Of a stretch of DNA of 64,000 nucleotides, positions 55,090 through 63,581 are shown piece after piece (the stretch's first letter is position 1; every line of letters starts with the position of its first letter). Below the pieces are notes generated by a model that saw nothing but the letters and a program-made list of their open reading frames with translations, was not told where the DNA came from and ran no database searches. The stretch covers positions 2,034,001 to 2,098,000 of the forward strand of contig NZ_CP077093.1 in the NCBI RefSeq assembly GCF_014268755.2. The letters run 5' to 3'. The DNA is from Pseudomonas vanderleydeniana (GTDB lineage Bacteria; Pseudomonadota; Gammaproteobacteria; Pseudomonadales; Pseudomonadaceae). A program made the position numbers and the translations under genes.

Positions 55090-56400
55090 CTAGTTGGTAC
55101 GTGCCCCCTGGTTGATCCAGGCGCCAATCAGGTCGCGTTCCTGCTGGGTCATCTGGGTGATGTTGCCCAGGGGCATGATCTGGGTCGCGACGGCCTGGGC
55201 CTGGATACGCGGGGCCAGTTGCTGGATCTGTTGCGGGGTGTCGAACATGATCCCGGCTGGCGCGCTGCTGAACAGCGGGCTGGTGGGCTTGGCCGAGTGA
55301 CAGACCGCGCAACGTTCCTGGATCACGTTGTGCACCTTGTCGAAGGCCACTGCGTCGGCCGCTGGCGCGGCAGCCGGAGTCGGTGCCGGCGCAGTGCCCG
55401 GTTCAGCCGCCGGGGCCGGTTTGAGGCCGCCGCCGAGGGCGGTTTCCGGCAGTGGCTGGTACTCGATCTTAGCCGGTGCCTTGGCCACTTCGGGGGCGCC
55501 CGGGTTCGACGCGGGGCCGGTGACATAGGTCAGGCAGATCATGCCCAGTGCCGCGACCGGCAGGGTCCAGGCGAACTTCTGGCTGTCGTGGCGGGTGTTG
55601 AAGTAGTGCCGCACCAATACCGCCAGTACCGCGATCCCGGCCAGGATCAGCCAGTTGTACGAGCTGCCGTAGGTGCTCGGGAAGTGGTTGCTGATCATGA
55701 TGAACAGCACCGGCAGGGTGAAGTAGTTGTTGTGGCGTGAACGCAGCAGGCCCTTGGCCGGCAGGGCCGGGTCCGGCGTGCGGTTCTCGGCGATGGCCGC
55801 CACCAGGGCCCGCTGGGCCGGCATGATGATGCGGAACACGTTGCCGACCATGATGGTGCCGATGATCGCGCCGACGTGCAGGTAGGCCCCGCGCCCGCTG
55901 AACACCTTGCTCAGGCCGAAGGCGGCGGCAATCAGCAGGAGGAACAGGATCAGACCGAGCAGGGCCGGGCGCTTGCCCAGCGGCGAGTCGCACAGGAAGT
56001 CATAGACGAACCAGCCGGCGACCAGCGCGCCGATGCCGATGGCAATGCCTTCGCCGCCACTCAGGCCGCTACCGGGGGCGACCAGGTAGAGCAGGGGGTT
56101 GGAGTAGAACACCACGCACAGCAGCACGATGCCCGACATCCAGGTGAAGTAGGCTTCCCATTTGAACCAGTGCAGGTTCTCCGGCATGCTCGGTGGCGCC
56201 AGCTTGTACTTTTCCAGGTGGTAGATACCGCCGCCGTGGATGGCCCAGAGGTCGCCGGCCAGGCCGTCCCTGGGGTTGACCCGGTTGAGGTTGTTTTCCA
56301 GCCAGACGAAATAGAACGAAGCGCCGATCCAGGCGACGCCGGTGATCATGTGAACCCAGCGCACGCTCAGGTTCAGCCATTCCAACAGATGTGCTTCCAC
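55090..56400 (-). CDS. puuD: Membrane urate hydroxylase PuuD with cytochrome c domain
   Basis: Oxidises urate to 5-hydroxyisourate and passes the electrons to the respiratory chain. The product has 436 residues: about eight membrane helices (MITGVAWIGASFYFVWLE, TMMVGNV-type segments), a Pro/Ala-rich linker near 325-350, then a C-terminal cytochrome c domain with the heme site Cys364-Ala-Val-Cys367-His368 and later MPLGNITQMTQQERD. The complete ccm operon at 27-34 kb would mature this domain. It replaces soluble uricase, none of which is in the window. Confidence 0.95.
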   Translation of the reverse strand: MEAHLLEWLNLSVRWVHMITGVAWIGASFYFVWLENNLNRVNPRDGLAGDLWAIHGGGIYHLEKYKLAPPSMPENLHWFKWEAYFTWMSGIVLLCVVFYSNPLLYLVAPGSGLSGGEGIAIGIGALVAGWFVYDFLCDSPLGKRPALLGLILFLLLIAAAFGLSKVFSGRGAYLHVGAIIGTIMVGNVFRIIMPAQRALVAAIAENRTPDPALPAKGLLRSRHNNYFTLPVLFIMISNHFPSTYGSSYNWLILAGIAVLAVLVRHYFNTRHDSQKFAWTLPVAALGMICLTYVTGPASNPGAPEVAKAPAKIEYQPLPETALGGGLKPAPAAEPGTAPAPTPAAAPAADAVAFDKVHNVIQERCAVCHSAKPTSPLFSSAPAGIMFDTPQQIQQLAPRIQAQAVATQIMPLGNITQMTQQERDLIGAWINQGARTN

Positions 56401-56585
56401 AGTCTTTACCTCTCTCCCGTCGCACTTTTTGCAGAGCGATCGGGCCTTTTCTTATTTGGAGACGGTGTGAAAACGTAGCGAGCGATGGCAGGTTGGGATG
56501 AAAGCCGTCGCGGAGTCCCGGGCGACCGCAGTCACCGGGTATTCCGGGGCGGTGTTCAGCGCAGCCTTGCCTGGCACAAAAGTCT

Positions 56586-57098
56586 TCACTCCGTCCGCTG
56601 GTGGGGGGCGAGGATCAACCGCTCATCCTCTGTGAAAAAATGCTCGTCGCAGTTGTTACCGCTGCCACTGCGATCAACCACCAGGAAGTCATCCCGCTTT
56701 TCGATCGTCAGGACCGGATGGTGCCAGACGCCGCGATGGTAATTTATGCCCTGCCTGCCATTGGTGATGAAGGCACGGACGAGACCCGATACAGGTGCAT
56801 CGCCAAGTGGCGCGACCACGATCAGAAAGGGGTTGCCGAGCAGCGGGACAAAAGCCTGGCTGCCCAGCGGATGGCGTTCGAGCATGCGGATGGTCAGCGG
56901 CATGTCCAGTGCGTCGGCGCGGAAGATGCTGATGATCGCCTTGTCGTCGGGCGTCGCGGTTTCTACCGTGGCCAGGCGATGGAAGCGCTGGGTCGAACCG
57001 TTGTTGATCATGAAGTGATCGCTGCCGTCGGTTTCGATCACGTCACCGAAAGGGGCGAAGGCTTCTTTGGTCAGCGGTTCAATCGTCAGTGTGCGCAT
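56586..57098 (-). CDS. allA: Ureidoglycolate lyase
   Basis: Splits ureidoglycolate to glyoxylate and urea. The product has 170 residues in the usual range. Family motifs include LTKEAFAPFGDVIETDG at the start, FRADALDMPLTIRMLERHPLGSQAFVPL in the middle and GINYHRGVWHHPVL. It is the last step of urate breakdown here; its glyoxylate can enter Gcl. Confidence 0.95.
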   Translation of the reverse strand: MRTLTIEPLTKEAFAPFGDVIETDGSDHFMINNGSTQRFHRLATVETATPDDKAIISIFRADALDMPLTIRMLERHPLGSQAFVPLLGNPFLIVVAPLGDAPVSGLVRAFITNGRQGINYHRGVWHHPVLTIEKRDDFLVVDRSGSGNNCDEHFFTEDERLILAPHQRTE

Positions 57099-57156
57099 GC
57101 TGTTCTTCTGTTCTCGAATTCGTTGGTTCGTGAGTGTGCTTGCTCTACCGCTTTTC

Positions 57157-57240
57157 TGTGGGAGCCGGCTTGCTGGCGATGCTGGTGTCAGTCGACGAAG
57201 ATATCGACTGTCCGATCGCTATCGCCAGCAAGCCGGCTTC
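57157..57240. repeat. REP-type inverted pair, family B
   Basis: TGTGGGAGCCGGCTTGCTGG (ending CGAT at 57180) and ATCGCCAGCAAGCCGGCTTC (57221-57240) are inverted arms with one mismatch over 20 bases and a 40-base loop. It separates allA from alc. Confidence 0.8.
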
Positions 57241-57255
57241 AACAAGGAGCCCGTG

Positions 57256-58251
57256 TTACTTGGCGACCTTGCCCAACAGCCGCAGGCGGCTCACGCCACC
57301 ATCCGGGAACACGTTCAGGCGGATGTGGGTGATCGGGCCCAGTGCCTTGATCTGCTCGACGAAGGTGTGCTCGGCGTGCATCTCCAGCTTCTGGCTCGGC
57401 AGCAGCTCACGCCAGAACAGGCTCTGCGTCTCGATCTGGCTGTCGGTACCGCCCTTGACGTAGGCTGCCTGGATCGAGCAGCTGTCTGGGTAGTTGCCCT
57501 TGAAGTGCAGGGTGTCGACGACGATTTTCTCGATCTCGCCCGGATGGCCGAGGGCGACAATCACCCAGTCATTGCCCGGGGTACGGCGGCGGGCGGTTTC
57601 CCAGCCGTCGCCCATGTTGATGCCACGGCCCGGGTTGAGGATGTTGCTCATGCGGCCGAAGTGTTCGTCGGAGCAGGCCAGGGCGCGGCCGCCGTTCAGC
57701 GCGGCAGCGAGGTCGACCTGTTCGTTGTCGCCCACGGCCGACCAGTCGCGGTATGGAATGCCATGCACGCGCAGGCGGGCCACGCCGCCGTCCGGGTAGA
57801 TGTTGAAGCGCAGGTGGCTGAAGTGCTGCTCGTTGTTGATCTCATGGTAGTGGTGGCTGTTGCCCTGCAGCTCGACAGCTGGCAGTACTTCGACCCACTG
57901 GGTGTTTTCGTCCGGCTCGCCTTCGCTCAGGAAGCAGGCTTCCAGCGATGCCGAAGGCGGGTAGTTGCCGGTGAAGAACGAGGTGTCGATGTCCACGCCC
58001 TTGATCGAGCCGGGTACGCCCAGGCGGATCACGGCGCTGTCGTAGCCTTCGAAGCGCTTGCGGCGCGACTCCCAGCCATCCATCCACTTGCCGTTATCAT
58101 CGAACACACCTTCCTTCCACACGGCCGGGGTGGGTTGGAACAGGCGGTTGGCGTCGGCGAACCAGTCGTCGGTGACGGAAATGATCCGGGTGCCCAGGCG
58201 GGCGTCGGCCAGGTTGACGAATTTTTCGAAAGGTGCGGCGTAAGCTTTCAT
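57256..58251 (-). CDS. alc: Allantoicase
   Basis: Hydrolyses allantoate to ureidoglycolate and urea. The product has 331 residues made of two similar beta-sandwich repeats. The first includes [21 protein letters not shown] and [20 protein letters not shown]. The second includes [33 protein letters not shown]. The start lies right after an A-rich stretch (AAGAAAAATG). Confidence 0.96.
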   Translation of the reverse strand: MKAYAAPFEKFVNLADARLGTRIISVTDDWFADANRLFQPTPAVWKEGVFDDNGKWMDGWESRRKRFEGYDSAVIRLGVPGSIKGVDIDTSFFTGNYPPSASLEACFLSEGEPDENTQWVEVLPAVELQGNSHHYHEINNEQHFSHLRFNIYPDGGVARLRVHGIPYRDWSAVGDNEQVDLAAALNGGRALACSDEHFGRMSNILNPGRGINMGDGWETARRRTPGNDWVIVALGHPGEIEKIVVDTLHFKGNYPDSCSIQAAYVKGGTDSQIETQSLFWRELLPSQKLEMHAEHTFVEQIKALGPITHIRLNVFPDGGVSRLRLLGKVAK

Positions 58252-58329
58252 TTTTCTTGTCTGCCTTTGAACAAGTGGCTGGGGATGTCTGCCTGGCCCT
58301 GGACACCTACGGCACCGGGGCCCGGCACG

Positions 58330-58845
58330 CTATAGCGTCAGTAATCGGAACAGGGCGATCTTGTTGATCTGCGCCAATGCGCACTGGAACTCGGTGTCGA
58401 CCGGGTTATGGATGCGCGTTTCGAACGCGGCCAGGATCTGATGCCGGTTGCTGCCTTTTACCGCCATGATGAAGGGAAACTTGAACTTGGCCTTGTAGGC
58501 GTCGTTCAGCTCGGTGAAGCGCTGGAACTCTTCGGCCGTGCATTGGTGGATACCGGCGCCAGCCTGTTCGTGGGTGCTGGCTTCGGTCAGTTGGCCCTGG
58601 ATCGCGGCCTTGCCGGCCAGGTCCGGGTGGGCGTTGATCAGCGCCAGCTGGCTGGCGTGATCGGCGCTCAACAGGATGTCGCTCATGCGCTGGTGCAGGG
58701 TCTCGATCTGGTCGATCGTTGCGTCCTGGCCCAGGTCGAAGGCCTTTTCGGCCACCCATGGCGAGTGTTCGTAGATGTCGGCGAAGGCCGCGACGAAGGC
58801 CGCGCGGTCCAGGGTCGACGGCTTGAGGGTCTGGAACGCGCTCAT
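58330..58845 (-). CDS. uraD: OHCU decarboxylase
   Basis: Converts 2-oxo-4-hydroxy-4-carboxy-5-ureidoimidazoline to S-allantoin. The product has 171 residues. The catalytic His73 is in the HPDLAGKA motif, and the FTELNDAYKAKFKFPFIMAVKG block is the other family hallmark. The start overlaps the puuE stop, so they are coupled. Confidence 0.96.
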   Translation of the reverse strand: MSAFQTLKPSTLDRAAFVAAFADIYEHSPWVAEKAFDLGQDATIDQIETLHQRMSDILLSADHASQLALINAHPDLAGKAAIQGQLTEASTHEQAGAGIHQCTAEEFQRFTELNDAYKAKFKFPFIMAVKGSNRHQILAAFETRIHNPVDTEFQCALAQINKIALFRLLTL

Positions 58846-59768
58846 TGCGCCGGCTCCTGGTAAGGGTGGGTGCTGTGCCAGTGGCGGGCGATGTCGACGC
58901 GGCGGGTGAACCAGACCTGGTCGAAGCCCTTCACGTACTCCAGGAAACGCTGCAGCGAGGCCAGGCGCGCCGGGCGCCCGATCAGCCGGCAGTGCAGGCC
59001 GATGGAAAGCATCTTCGGCGACTCGGCACCCTCGGCGTAGAGCACGTCGAAGGCGTCCTTGAGGTACTGGTAGAAGTCGTCGCCCTGGTTGAAGCCCTGC
59101 ACCTGGGTGAAGCGCATGTCGTTGGTGTCGAGGGTGTAGGGGATCACCAGGTGCGGCTTGCCGGTGGGGTTGTTCGGTTCCCAGTAGGGCAGGTCGTCGT
59201 CATAGGTATCCGAGTCGTAGAGGAAGCCGCCTTCCTCCATGACCAGTCTGCGGGTGTTCGGTCCGGTACGACCGGTGTACCAGCCCAGTGGGCGTTCGCC
59301 GGTGATTTCGGTGAGGATGCGGATGGCTTCGAGCATGTGCTCGCGCTCCTGCGCCTCGTCCATGTACTGGTAGTCGATCCAGCGGTAGCCGTGGCTGCAG
59401 ATCTCATGACCGGCCTCGACCATGGCGCGGATGACTTCCGGGTGGCGCTGGGCGGCCATGGCCACGGCGAAGATGGTCAGCGGGATATCGAGCTGCTTGA
59501 ACAGCTTGAGGATCCGCCACACGCCGGCACGGCTGCCATACTCGTAGAGCGATTCCATGCTCATGTTGCGCTGGCCCTGCAGTGGCTGCGCCGCCACCAT
59601 TTCCGACAGGAACGCTTCGGACTCCTTGTCGCCGTGGAGGATGTTGCGCTCGCCGCCTTCCTCGTAGTTGAGCACGAAGGACAAGGCGATACGGGCATTG
59701 CCCGGCCAGCGGGGGTGAGGAGGGTTACTGCCGTAACCGATCAGGTCGCGTGGGTAGTCAGCGCTCAC
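58842..59768 (-). CDS. puuE: Allantoinase PuuE (polysaccharide-deacetylase type)
   Basis: Hydrolyses allantoin to allantoate. This is the metal-independent, deacetylase-fold type rather than the amidohydrolase type. The product is 308 residues from a GTG at 59768. Family blocks include YPRDLIGYGSNPPHPRWPGNARIALSFVLNYEEGGE, EICSHGYRWIDYQ and GWYTGRTGPNTRRLVMEEGGF. It probably heads the puuE-uraD-alc-allA-puuD run. A TTGTATACAA operator lies 79 bases upstream. Confidence 0.96.
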   Translation of the reverse strand: MSADYPRDLIGYGSNPPHPRWPGNARIALSFVLNYEEGGERNILHGDKESEAFLSEMVAAQPLQGQRNMSMESLYEYGSRAGVWRILKLFKQLDIPLTIFAVAMAAQRHPEVIRAMVEAGHEICSHGYRWIDYQYMDEAQEREHMLEAIRILTEITGERPLGWYTGRTGPNTRRLVMEEGGFLYDSDTYDDDLPYWEPNNPTGKPHLVIPYTLDTNDMRFTQVQGFNQGDDFYQYLKDAFDVLYAEGAESPKMLSIGLHCRLIGRPARLASLQRFLEYVKGFDQVWFTRRVDIARHWHSTHPYQEPAQ

Positions 59769-60176
59769 TGCAGTCTTCCTTCTTGTTCGTGGTGACAGTT
59801 GCGTGGCGCCCCGTTCGGGTTGGATGGCGTCACGGCGATAAAGTGATTGTATACAACTTTATCGCCGGTTTGTAAGTCGGTTTTTTTCAACCTGCTGCCG
59901 ATCCTACCTGTTCTGTTCGTCACTTTAAACCTGTCTGATCGGTCAGTTAATGGATTCAAGGTCGGCTATTTACGGGGCTTCTGTCAAGGTTGATAGCGAC
60001 GGATGGTTGTGCGGAAAAGCGCAAAATTTATTGTGTACAATTTCTTTTAAAAGTGTCTTAATCATTCCATCGCCAGATCGCCGGGGCATTTCCCGGCCAT
60101 CCGGCTCTCCTTCATCCACTGACTCCGGGAGGCGCGAAACCCGGTCTGCCGCAGGGCGGGCGGGTACGCAGAAGCA
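59769..60176. promoter_or_regulatory. 408-base divergent control region between puuE and uraH
   Basis: It holds two operator-like palindromes. TTGTATACAA at 59847-59856 faces puuE and overlaps a possible - strand -10 (TATACA, with TTACAA 16 bases before it). TTGTGTACAA at 60031-60040, one base off, faces uraH. The first is wrapped by an 11-base perfect inverted repeat, CGGCGATAAAG (59833-59843) and CTTTATCGCCG (59857-59867). No gene is seen in the rest of the stretch. Confidence 0.6.
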
Positions 60177-60530
60177 ATGGGACGTTTGACTACGCATGTT
60201 TTGGATGCCGCGCATGGCTGCCCGGGCAGCTCGATCCAGGTCGAGCTGTATCGGGTCGAGGGTGCCGCGCTCGAGCTGGTCGCCAAGGCCGAGACCAATA
60301 GCGACGGGCGCTGCGATACGCCGCTGCTGCAGGGCGATGACTACCGTTCCGGGGTCTATCAGTTGCAGTTTCATGCCGGTGACTACTATCGGGCCCGTGG
60401 CGTGACGCTGCCGGAGCCGGCTTTTCTCGATGTGGTGGTGCTGCGTTTCGGCATCAGTGCCGAGCAGGAGCACTACCACGTTCCGTTGCTGATCTCGCCG
60501 TACAGCTATTCGACCTATAGAGGAAGTTAG
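60177..60530 (+). CDS. uraH: 5-hydroxyisourate hydrolase
   Basis: Transthyretin-like enzyme that hydrolyses 5-hydroxyisourate to OHCU. The product has 117 residues. It starts GRLTTHVLDAAHGCPGS and ends with the enzyme signature SYSTYRGS, which distinguishes it from true transthyretin. It stands alone on the + strand, divergent from puuE, and ends at a good terminator. Confidence 0.96.
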   Translation: MGRLTTHVLDAAHGCPGSSIQVELYRVEGAALELVAKAETNSDGRCDTPLLQGDDYRSGVYQLQFHAGDYYRARGVTLPEPAFLDVVVLRFGISAEQEHYHVPLLISPYSYSTYRGS

Positions 60531-60570
60531 ATCCCCCCAAGCATTGCGCAACTACTTCTTCGGTCCTCTT

Positions 60571-60598
60571 GCCCGCCCACACTGCGGGCTTTTTTTTG
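60571..60598 (+). terminator. Intrinsic terminator of uraH
   Basis: GCCCGC (60571-60576), short loop, GCGGGC (60584-60589), then eight T. It lies 40 bases after the uraH stop. Confidence 0.85.
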
Positions 60599-60657
60599 TC
60601 CGGATCTTCTGGCTGATCCGACTTGCCCGCGAGTGGGTCGTCACGTCTGGCGGCGAT

Positions 60658-61284
60658 CTACCGACTCAACAGAGAAGCCGCCCCCGCACCACTGAACAAC
60701 CCGGCACTGACCCGATTGAACCAGCTCTGGCCCTTGCCGCTGCGCAGGTATTTCGCCGCGCCGTGGGCACCCAGGCCGTAGGCCAGCTTGCAGAGCAGGT
60801 CGAGCACGGTCCAGGTGGCGATCATCACCAGCAACTGGCCGAGGAACGGCTGGTCGGCCTTGAGGAATTGCGGCAGGAAGGCGGCAAAGAACAGGATGTC
60901 CTTGGGATTGCTCGCACCCAGCACGAAAGCGCGCCCAAACAGGGCACGAAAACGCGGCACTGGCACCGCTTCGGGCACGTTCGCCGCCTGTGCCGGCTGA
61001 CGCGACTGCTGCCAGCTCTGCCAGGCGAGGTAGAACAGGTACAGCGCGCCGACGATCTTCAGCGTGCTGAACAGTTGCTCCGAAGCCAGCAGCAGGGTGC
61101 CCAGGCCCAGGGCCGAGGCGCTGAGCAGGCAGATCGAGGCGCTCACTCCGCCGAGGAAGGCCGGGTATGAACGACGCAGGCCATAGTTCAGGCTGTTGCT
61201 GATCATCAGCAGCGACAGCGGCCCGGGAATGAGGATCACCACCAGGGCGGCGCCGCTGAACAACAACCAGGTTTCCAGACTCAT
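60658..61284 (-). CDS. LysE/RhtB-family amino-acid exporter
   Basis: The product has 208 residues and about six membrane helices. The family signature near the N-terminus is VVILIPGPLSLLMISNSLNYGLRRSYPAFLGG, with LKIVGALYLFYLAWQSW further on. It probably exports an amino acid or related metabolite; the substrate cannot be told from sequence. It lies downstream of the AzgA permease beyond a terminator-like hairpin. Confidence 0.9.
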   Translation of the reverse strand: MSLETWLLFSGAALVVILIPGPLSLLMISNSLNYGLRRSYPAFLGGVSASICLLSASALGLGTLLLASEQLFSTLKIVGALYLFYLAWQSWQQSRQPAQAANVPEAVPVPRFRALFGRAFVLGASNPKDILFFAAFLPQFLKADQPFLGQLLVMIATWTVLDLLCKLAYGLGAHGAAKYLRSGKGQSWFNRVSAGLFSGAGAASLLSR

Positions 61285-61307
61285 CAGGTTTCTCCCTTAC
61301 GCGCAAA

Positions 61308-61327
61308 GGCCCCAGTGGAATGGGGCC
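61308..61327 (-). terminator. Hairpin terminator after the AzgA-type permease
   Basis: GGCCCCA (61308-61314), 6-base loop, TGGGGCC (61321-61327): a perfect 7-bp stem 34 bases past the permease stop. On the - strand it is followed by TTTGCG. Confidence 0.6.
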
Positions 61328-61361
61328 GGTTGTTTAGTCGCCTGTTACGGCCAGTCCTTTC

Positions 61362-62711
61362 CTAGAGGAAGATGAACTTGGCGACGAAAATGACGCACAG
61401 CACCCACAGGCTGACGGAAATGTCCCTGAACTTGCCGGTGCCCGCCTTCAGCGCCACGTAGGTGATGAAGCCCAGGGCGATCCCGTCGGCGACCGAGAAG
61501 GTCAGCGGCATCATGATCGCGGTGACGATTGCCGGAATGCTGTCCGTCGCGTCTTCCCACTCGATATGCGCCATGCTGCCCATCATCAGCATCGCCACGT
61601 AAATCAATGCACCTGCGGTCGCGTAGGCAGGGATCATGCCAGCCAGCGGGGCGAAGAACATCGCCGCCACGAACAGTATGCCTACAGTAACAGCGGTCAG
61701 ACCAGTCCGACCACCTGTTGCGACGCCAGCGGCACTTTCCACGTAACTGGTGACCGGAGGAACGCCGACCACTGCGCCGAAGACGCTGGACACGCTGTCG
61801 GCCTTCATGGCCCGCGACAGGTTCTCGATACGGCCCTCGGCGTTGACCAGGCCGGCGCGCTGGGCGACCCCCATCAGGGTCCCGGCGGTGTCGAACATGT
61901 GCACGAAGAGGAACGCCAGCACCACGCTGATCATGCTGACGTTGAACACGCCCGCCAGGTCCATGGCCATCCAGGTCGGTGCCAGGCTCGGCGGTGCGGA
62001 GAAGACTCCGTGGTACTCGACCAGGCCCAGGCCCCAGCCGATCAGGGTGACGCTGATGATGCTGATCAGGATGGCGCCGAAGACCCGGTGATAGCTGAGG
62101 ATCGCGATCATCAGGAAGCACACCGCGGCCAGCAGCGGGCCGGGCTCATGCAGGGCGCCGAGGCGGATCAGCGTGGCCGGGCTGGCGACGACGATGCCGG
62201 CGGTCTTCAGGCCGATGAGTCCGAGGAACAGGCCGACGCCTGCGCCCATGGCATGGCGCAGGCTTACCGGAATGCTGTTGAGCAGCCACTCGCGGACCCG
62301 CGACAGGGTCAGGGCCATGAACAGCACGCCGGAAATGAACACCGCGCCGAGGGCGGTTTCCCAGTGGTAGCCCAGGGTGCCGACCACGGTGTAGGTGAAG
62401 AAGGCATTGAGTCCCATGCCGGGGGCCAGGCCCACCGGCCAGTTGGCATAGAGCCCCATCAGCAGGCAGCCCAGGGCGGCGGCGATGCAGGTGGCGACGA
62501 AGGCGGCGCCATGATCGATGCCGGCGTCGGCCATGATGTTCGGATTGACGAAGATGATGTAGGCCATGGTGATGAAGGTGGTCACCCCGGCGATCAGTTC
62601 GGTCCTGACCGTGGTGCCATGCTGTCTGAGCCTGAACAGGCGGTCCAGCAGGCCGCTGCTCGAAGGCGGCGAGAGATCCAGCGTGGGTGCTTCGGATTTG
62701 CGGCTTTCCAC
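61362..62711 (-). CDS. AzgA-type NCS2 purine permease (adenine/guanine/hypoxanthine)
   Basis: The product is 449 residues from a GTG at 62711, with GAGGAG eight bases before it. About 14 membrane helices. The COG2252 type is shown by TELIAGVTTFITMAYIIFVNPNIM, GLAPGMGLNAFFTYTVV, LFVHMFDTAGTLMGVAQRAGL and VTSYVESAAGVATGGRTGLTA. It would import purine bases by proton symport. It carries the TTGTATACAA operator in its promoter, tying it to the urate and gcl genes. Confidence 0.94.
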   Translation of the reverse strand: MESRKSEAPTLDLSPPSSSGLLDRLFRLRQHGTTVRTELIAGVTTFITMAYIIFVNPNIMADAGIDHGAAFVATCIAAALGCLLMGLYANWPVGLAPGMGLNAFFTYTVVGTLGYHWETALGAVFISGVLFMALTLSRVREWLLNSIPVSLRHAMGAGVGLFLGLIGLKTAGIVVASPATLIRLGALHEPGPLLAAVCFLMIAILSYHRVFGAILISIISVTLIGWGLGLVEYHGVFSAPPSLAPTWMAMDLAGVFNVSMISVVLAFLFVHMFDTAGTLMGVAQRAGLVNAEGRIENLSRAMKADSVSSVFGAVVGVPPVTSYVESAAGVATGGRTGLTAVTVGILFVAAMFFAPLAGMIPAYATAGALIYVAMLMMGSMAHIEWEDATDSIPAIVTAIMMPLTFSVADGIALGFITYVALKAGTGKFRDISVSLWVLCVIFVAKFIFL

Positions 62712-62730
62712 AGCGAGTACTCCTCAAGCG

Positions 62731-62744
62731 TTTTATTGTTATTT
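62731..62744 (-). promoter_or_regulatory. Hfq/Crc-type A-rich motif in the AzgA-permease leader
   Basis: The - strand reads AAATAACAATAAAA, two overlapping AAnAAnAA units, just upstream of the GAGGAG ribosome site. Confidence 0.6.
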
Positions 62745-62830
62745 CCAGGGGCGGACGACGACGTCGTGATTGCGGCCCTGTGAGGGAGTGCGGATTTTTG
62801 ACCGAAAGGTCAGGATCGCACACGAAGCGG

Positions 62831-62858
62831 ATTATGCTTTTGTATACAAATAAAGCAA
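62831..62858 (-). promoter_or_regulatory. Promoter with internal TTGTATACAA operator for the AzgA-type permease
   Basis: On the - strand TTGCTT (62853-62858), 16-base spacer, CATAAT (62831-62836). The operator TTGTATACAA occupies spacer positions 4-13 (62840-62849), exactly as at the GlcG-like promoter. Flanking GCTTT/AAAGC extends the symmetry. Confidence 0.65.
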
Positions 62859-62934
62859 ATAATGTTTTTGATAGTGTGTGCGATGTTTCGAGGGGGCGGG
62901 CTATATGGGGCAGGGAGTCTTGAGAGCGTCAAGT

Positions 62935-63044
62935 GCTTCGCGGATGAACCGGGGCGCCGGACCGCCGGCTCCCACCGTTTTGTGGTGGCCCACAGTTTCC
63001 GTGTCCAACGCGATCGCCGTGGGAGCCGGATTCATCCGCGAAGC
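62935..63044. repeat. REP-type inverted pair, family A (one arm interrupted)
   Basis: GCTTCGCGGATGAA and CCGGCTCCCAC (62935-62976, interrupted by extra GC-rich bases) pair with GTGGGAGCCGGATTCATCC running to GCGAAGC (63019-63044). It fills the end of the 346-base gap between the AzgA permease and the MarR gene; apart from this and the promoter region nothing else is seen there. Confidence 0.75.
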
Positions 63045-63057
63045 TTTCAGGAGCTTG

Positions 63058-63498
63058 TCAGGCCAACCGGCTGTCACCCAATGCCCGATTGACCGCCATC
63101 CAGCCATCCACCGCTGCTTCGCCGGCCTGGGAAAAGGCCCTCTGCAGCAACTTGACCTGCTCGCGGCGCAGCGATTCTTCCAGGCTGGTGCCATCGTTGG
63201 TTAGGCACAGCAGGCGTTTGCGCTTGTCCGTGGGCGAGGCAACGCTTTGCACCAGGCCCATTTCAGTCAGTTGGCGCAACGGCATGTTCAACGCCTGCTT
63301 GCTCACGCCCAGCCGATCCAGCAGTTCCTTGACGCTGAGATCCGGATAGCGCCCGATGAAAAACACGATCCGCTGGTGTACCCGGCTCAGGCCACGACGT
63401 TCGAGCATTTCATCGGCCTTGGCGGTGAACGCCTGGTAGCCGAAGAAAAACGCCTCCATGGCGTCCTGCTGGGTGTTGGAGTTTTTAAGGTCAAGCAT
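63058..63498 (-). CDS. MarR-family transcriptional regulator
   Basis: From the ATG at 63498 it has 146 residues (MLDLKNSNTQQDAMEAFFFGYQ). A GTG at 63561 would add 21 residues, but it lacks a spaced ribosome site and would put an operator inside the gene. The winged helix-turn-helix is about 50-110: FFIGRYPDLSVKELLDRLGVSKQALNMPLRQLTEMGLVQ and the wing SPTDKRKRLLCLT. It is divergent from the aminotransferase gene and probably controls it and itself through the paired operators at 63490-63546. Confidence 0.88.
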   Translation of the reverse strand: MLDLKNSNTQQDAMEAFFFGYQAFTAKADEMLERRGLSRVHQRIVFFIGRYPDLSVKELLDRLGVSKQALNMPLRQLTEMGLVQSVASPTDKRKRLLCLTNDGTSLEESLRREQVKLLQRAFSQAGEAAVDGWMAVNRALGDSRLA

Positions 63499-63546
63499 AT
63501 TGACGTATTGGTCCGTGGCGTCGTAATTTCGGTCAAGTAGTTTGAC
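63490..63546. promoter_or_regulatory. Two GTCAA-N5-TTGAC operators 42 bp apart
   Basis: GTCAAGCATATTGAC (63490-63504) and GTCAAGTAGTTTGAC (63532-63546), each followed by GTATT. Their centres are 42 bases apart, close to four helical turns. The first covers the MarR start codon; the second lies 35 bases before the aminotransferase start. Inferred sites for the MarR protein. Confidence 0.65.
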
Positions 63547-63581
63547 GTATTTTCCTTTCACTCCGCTACCGGTGACCTGTC

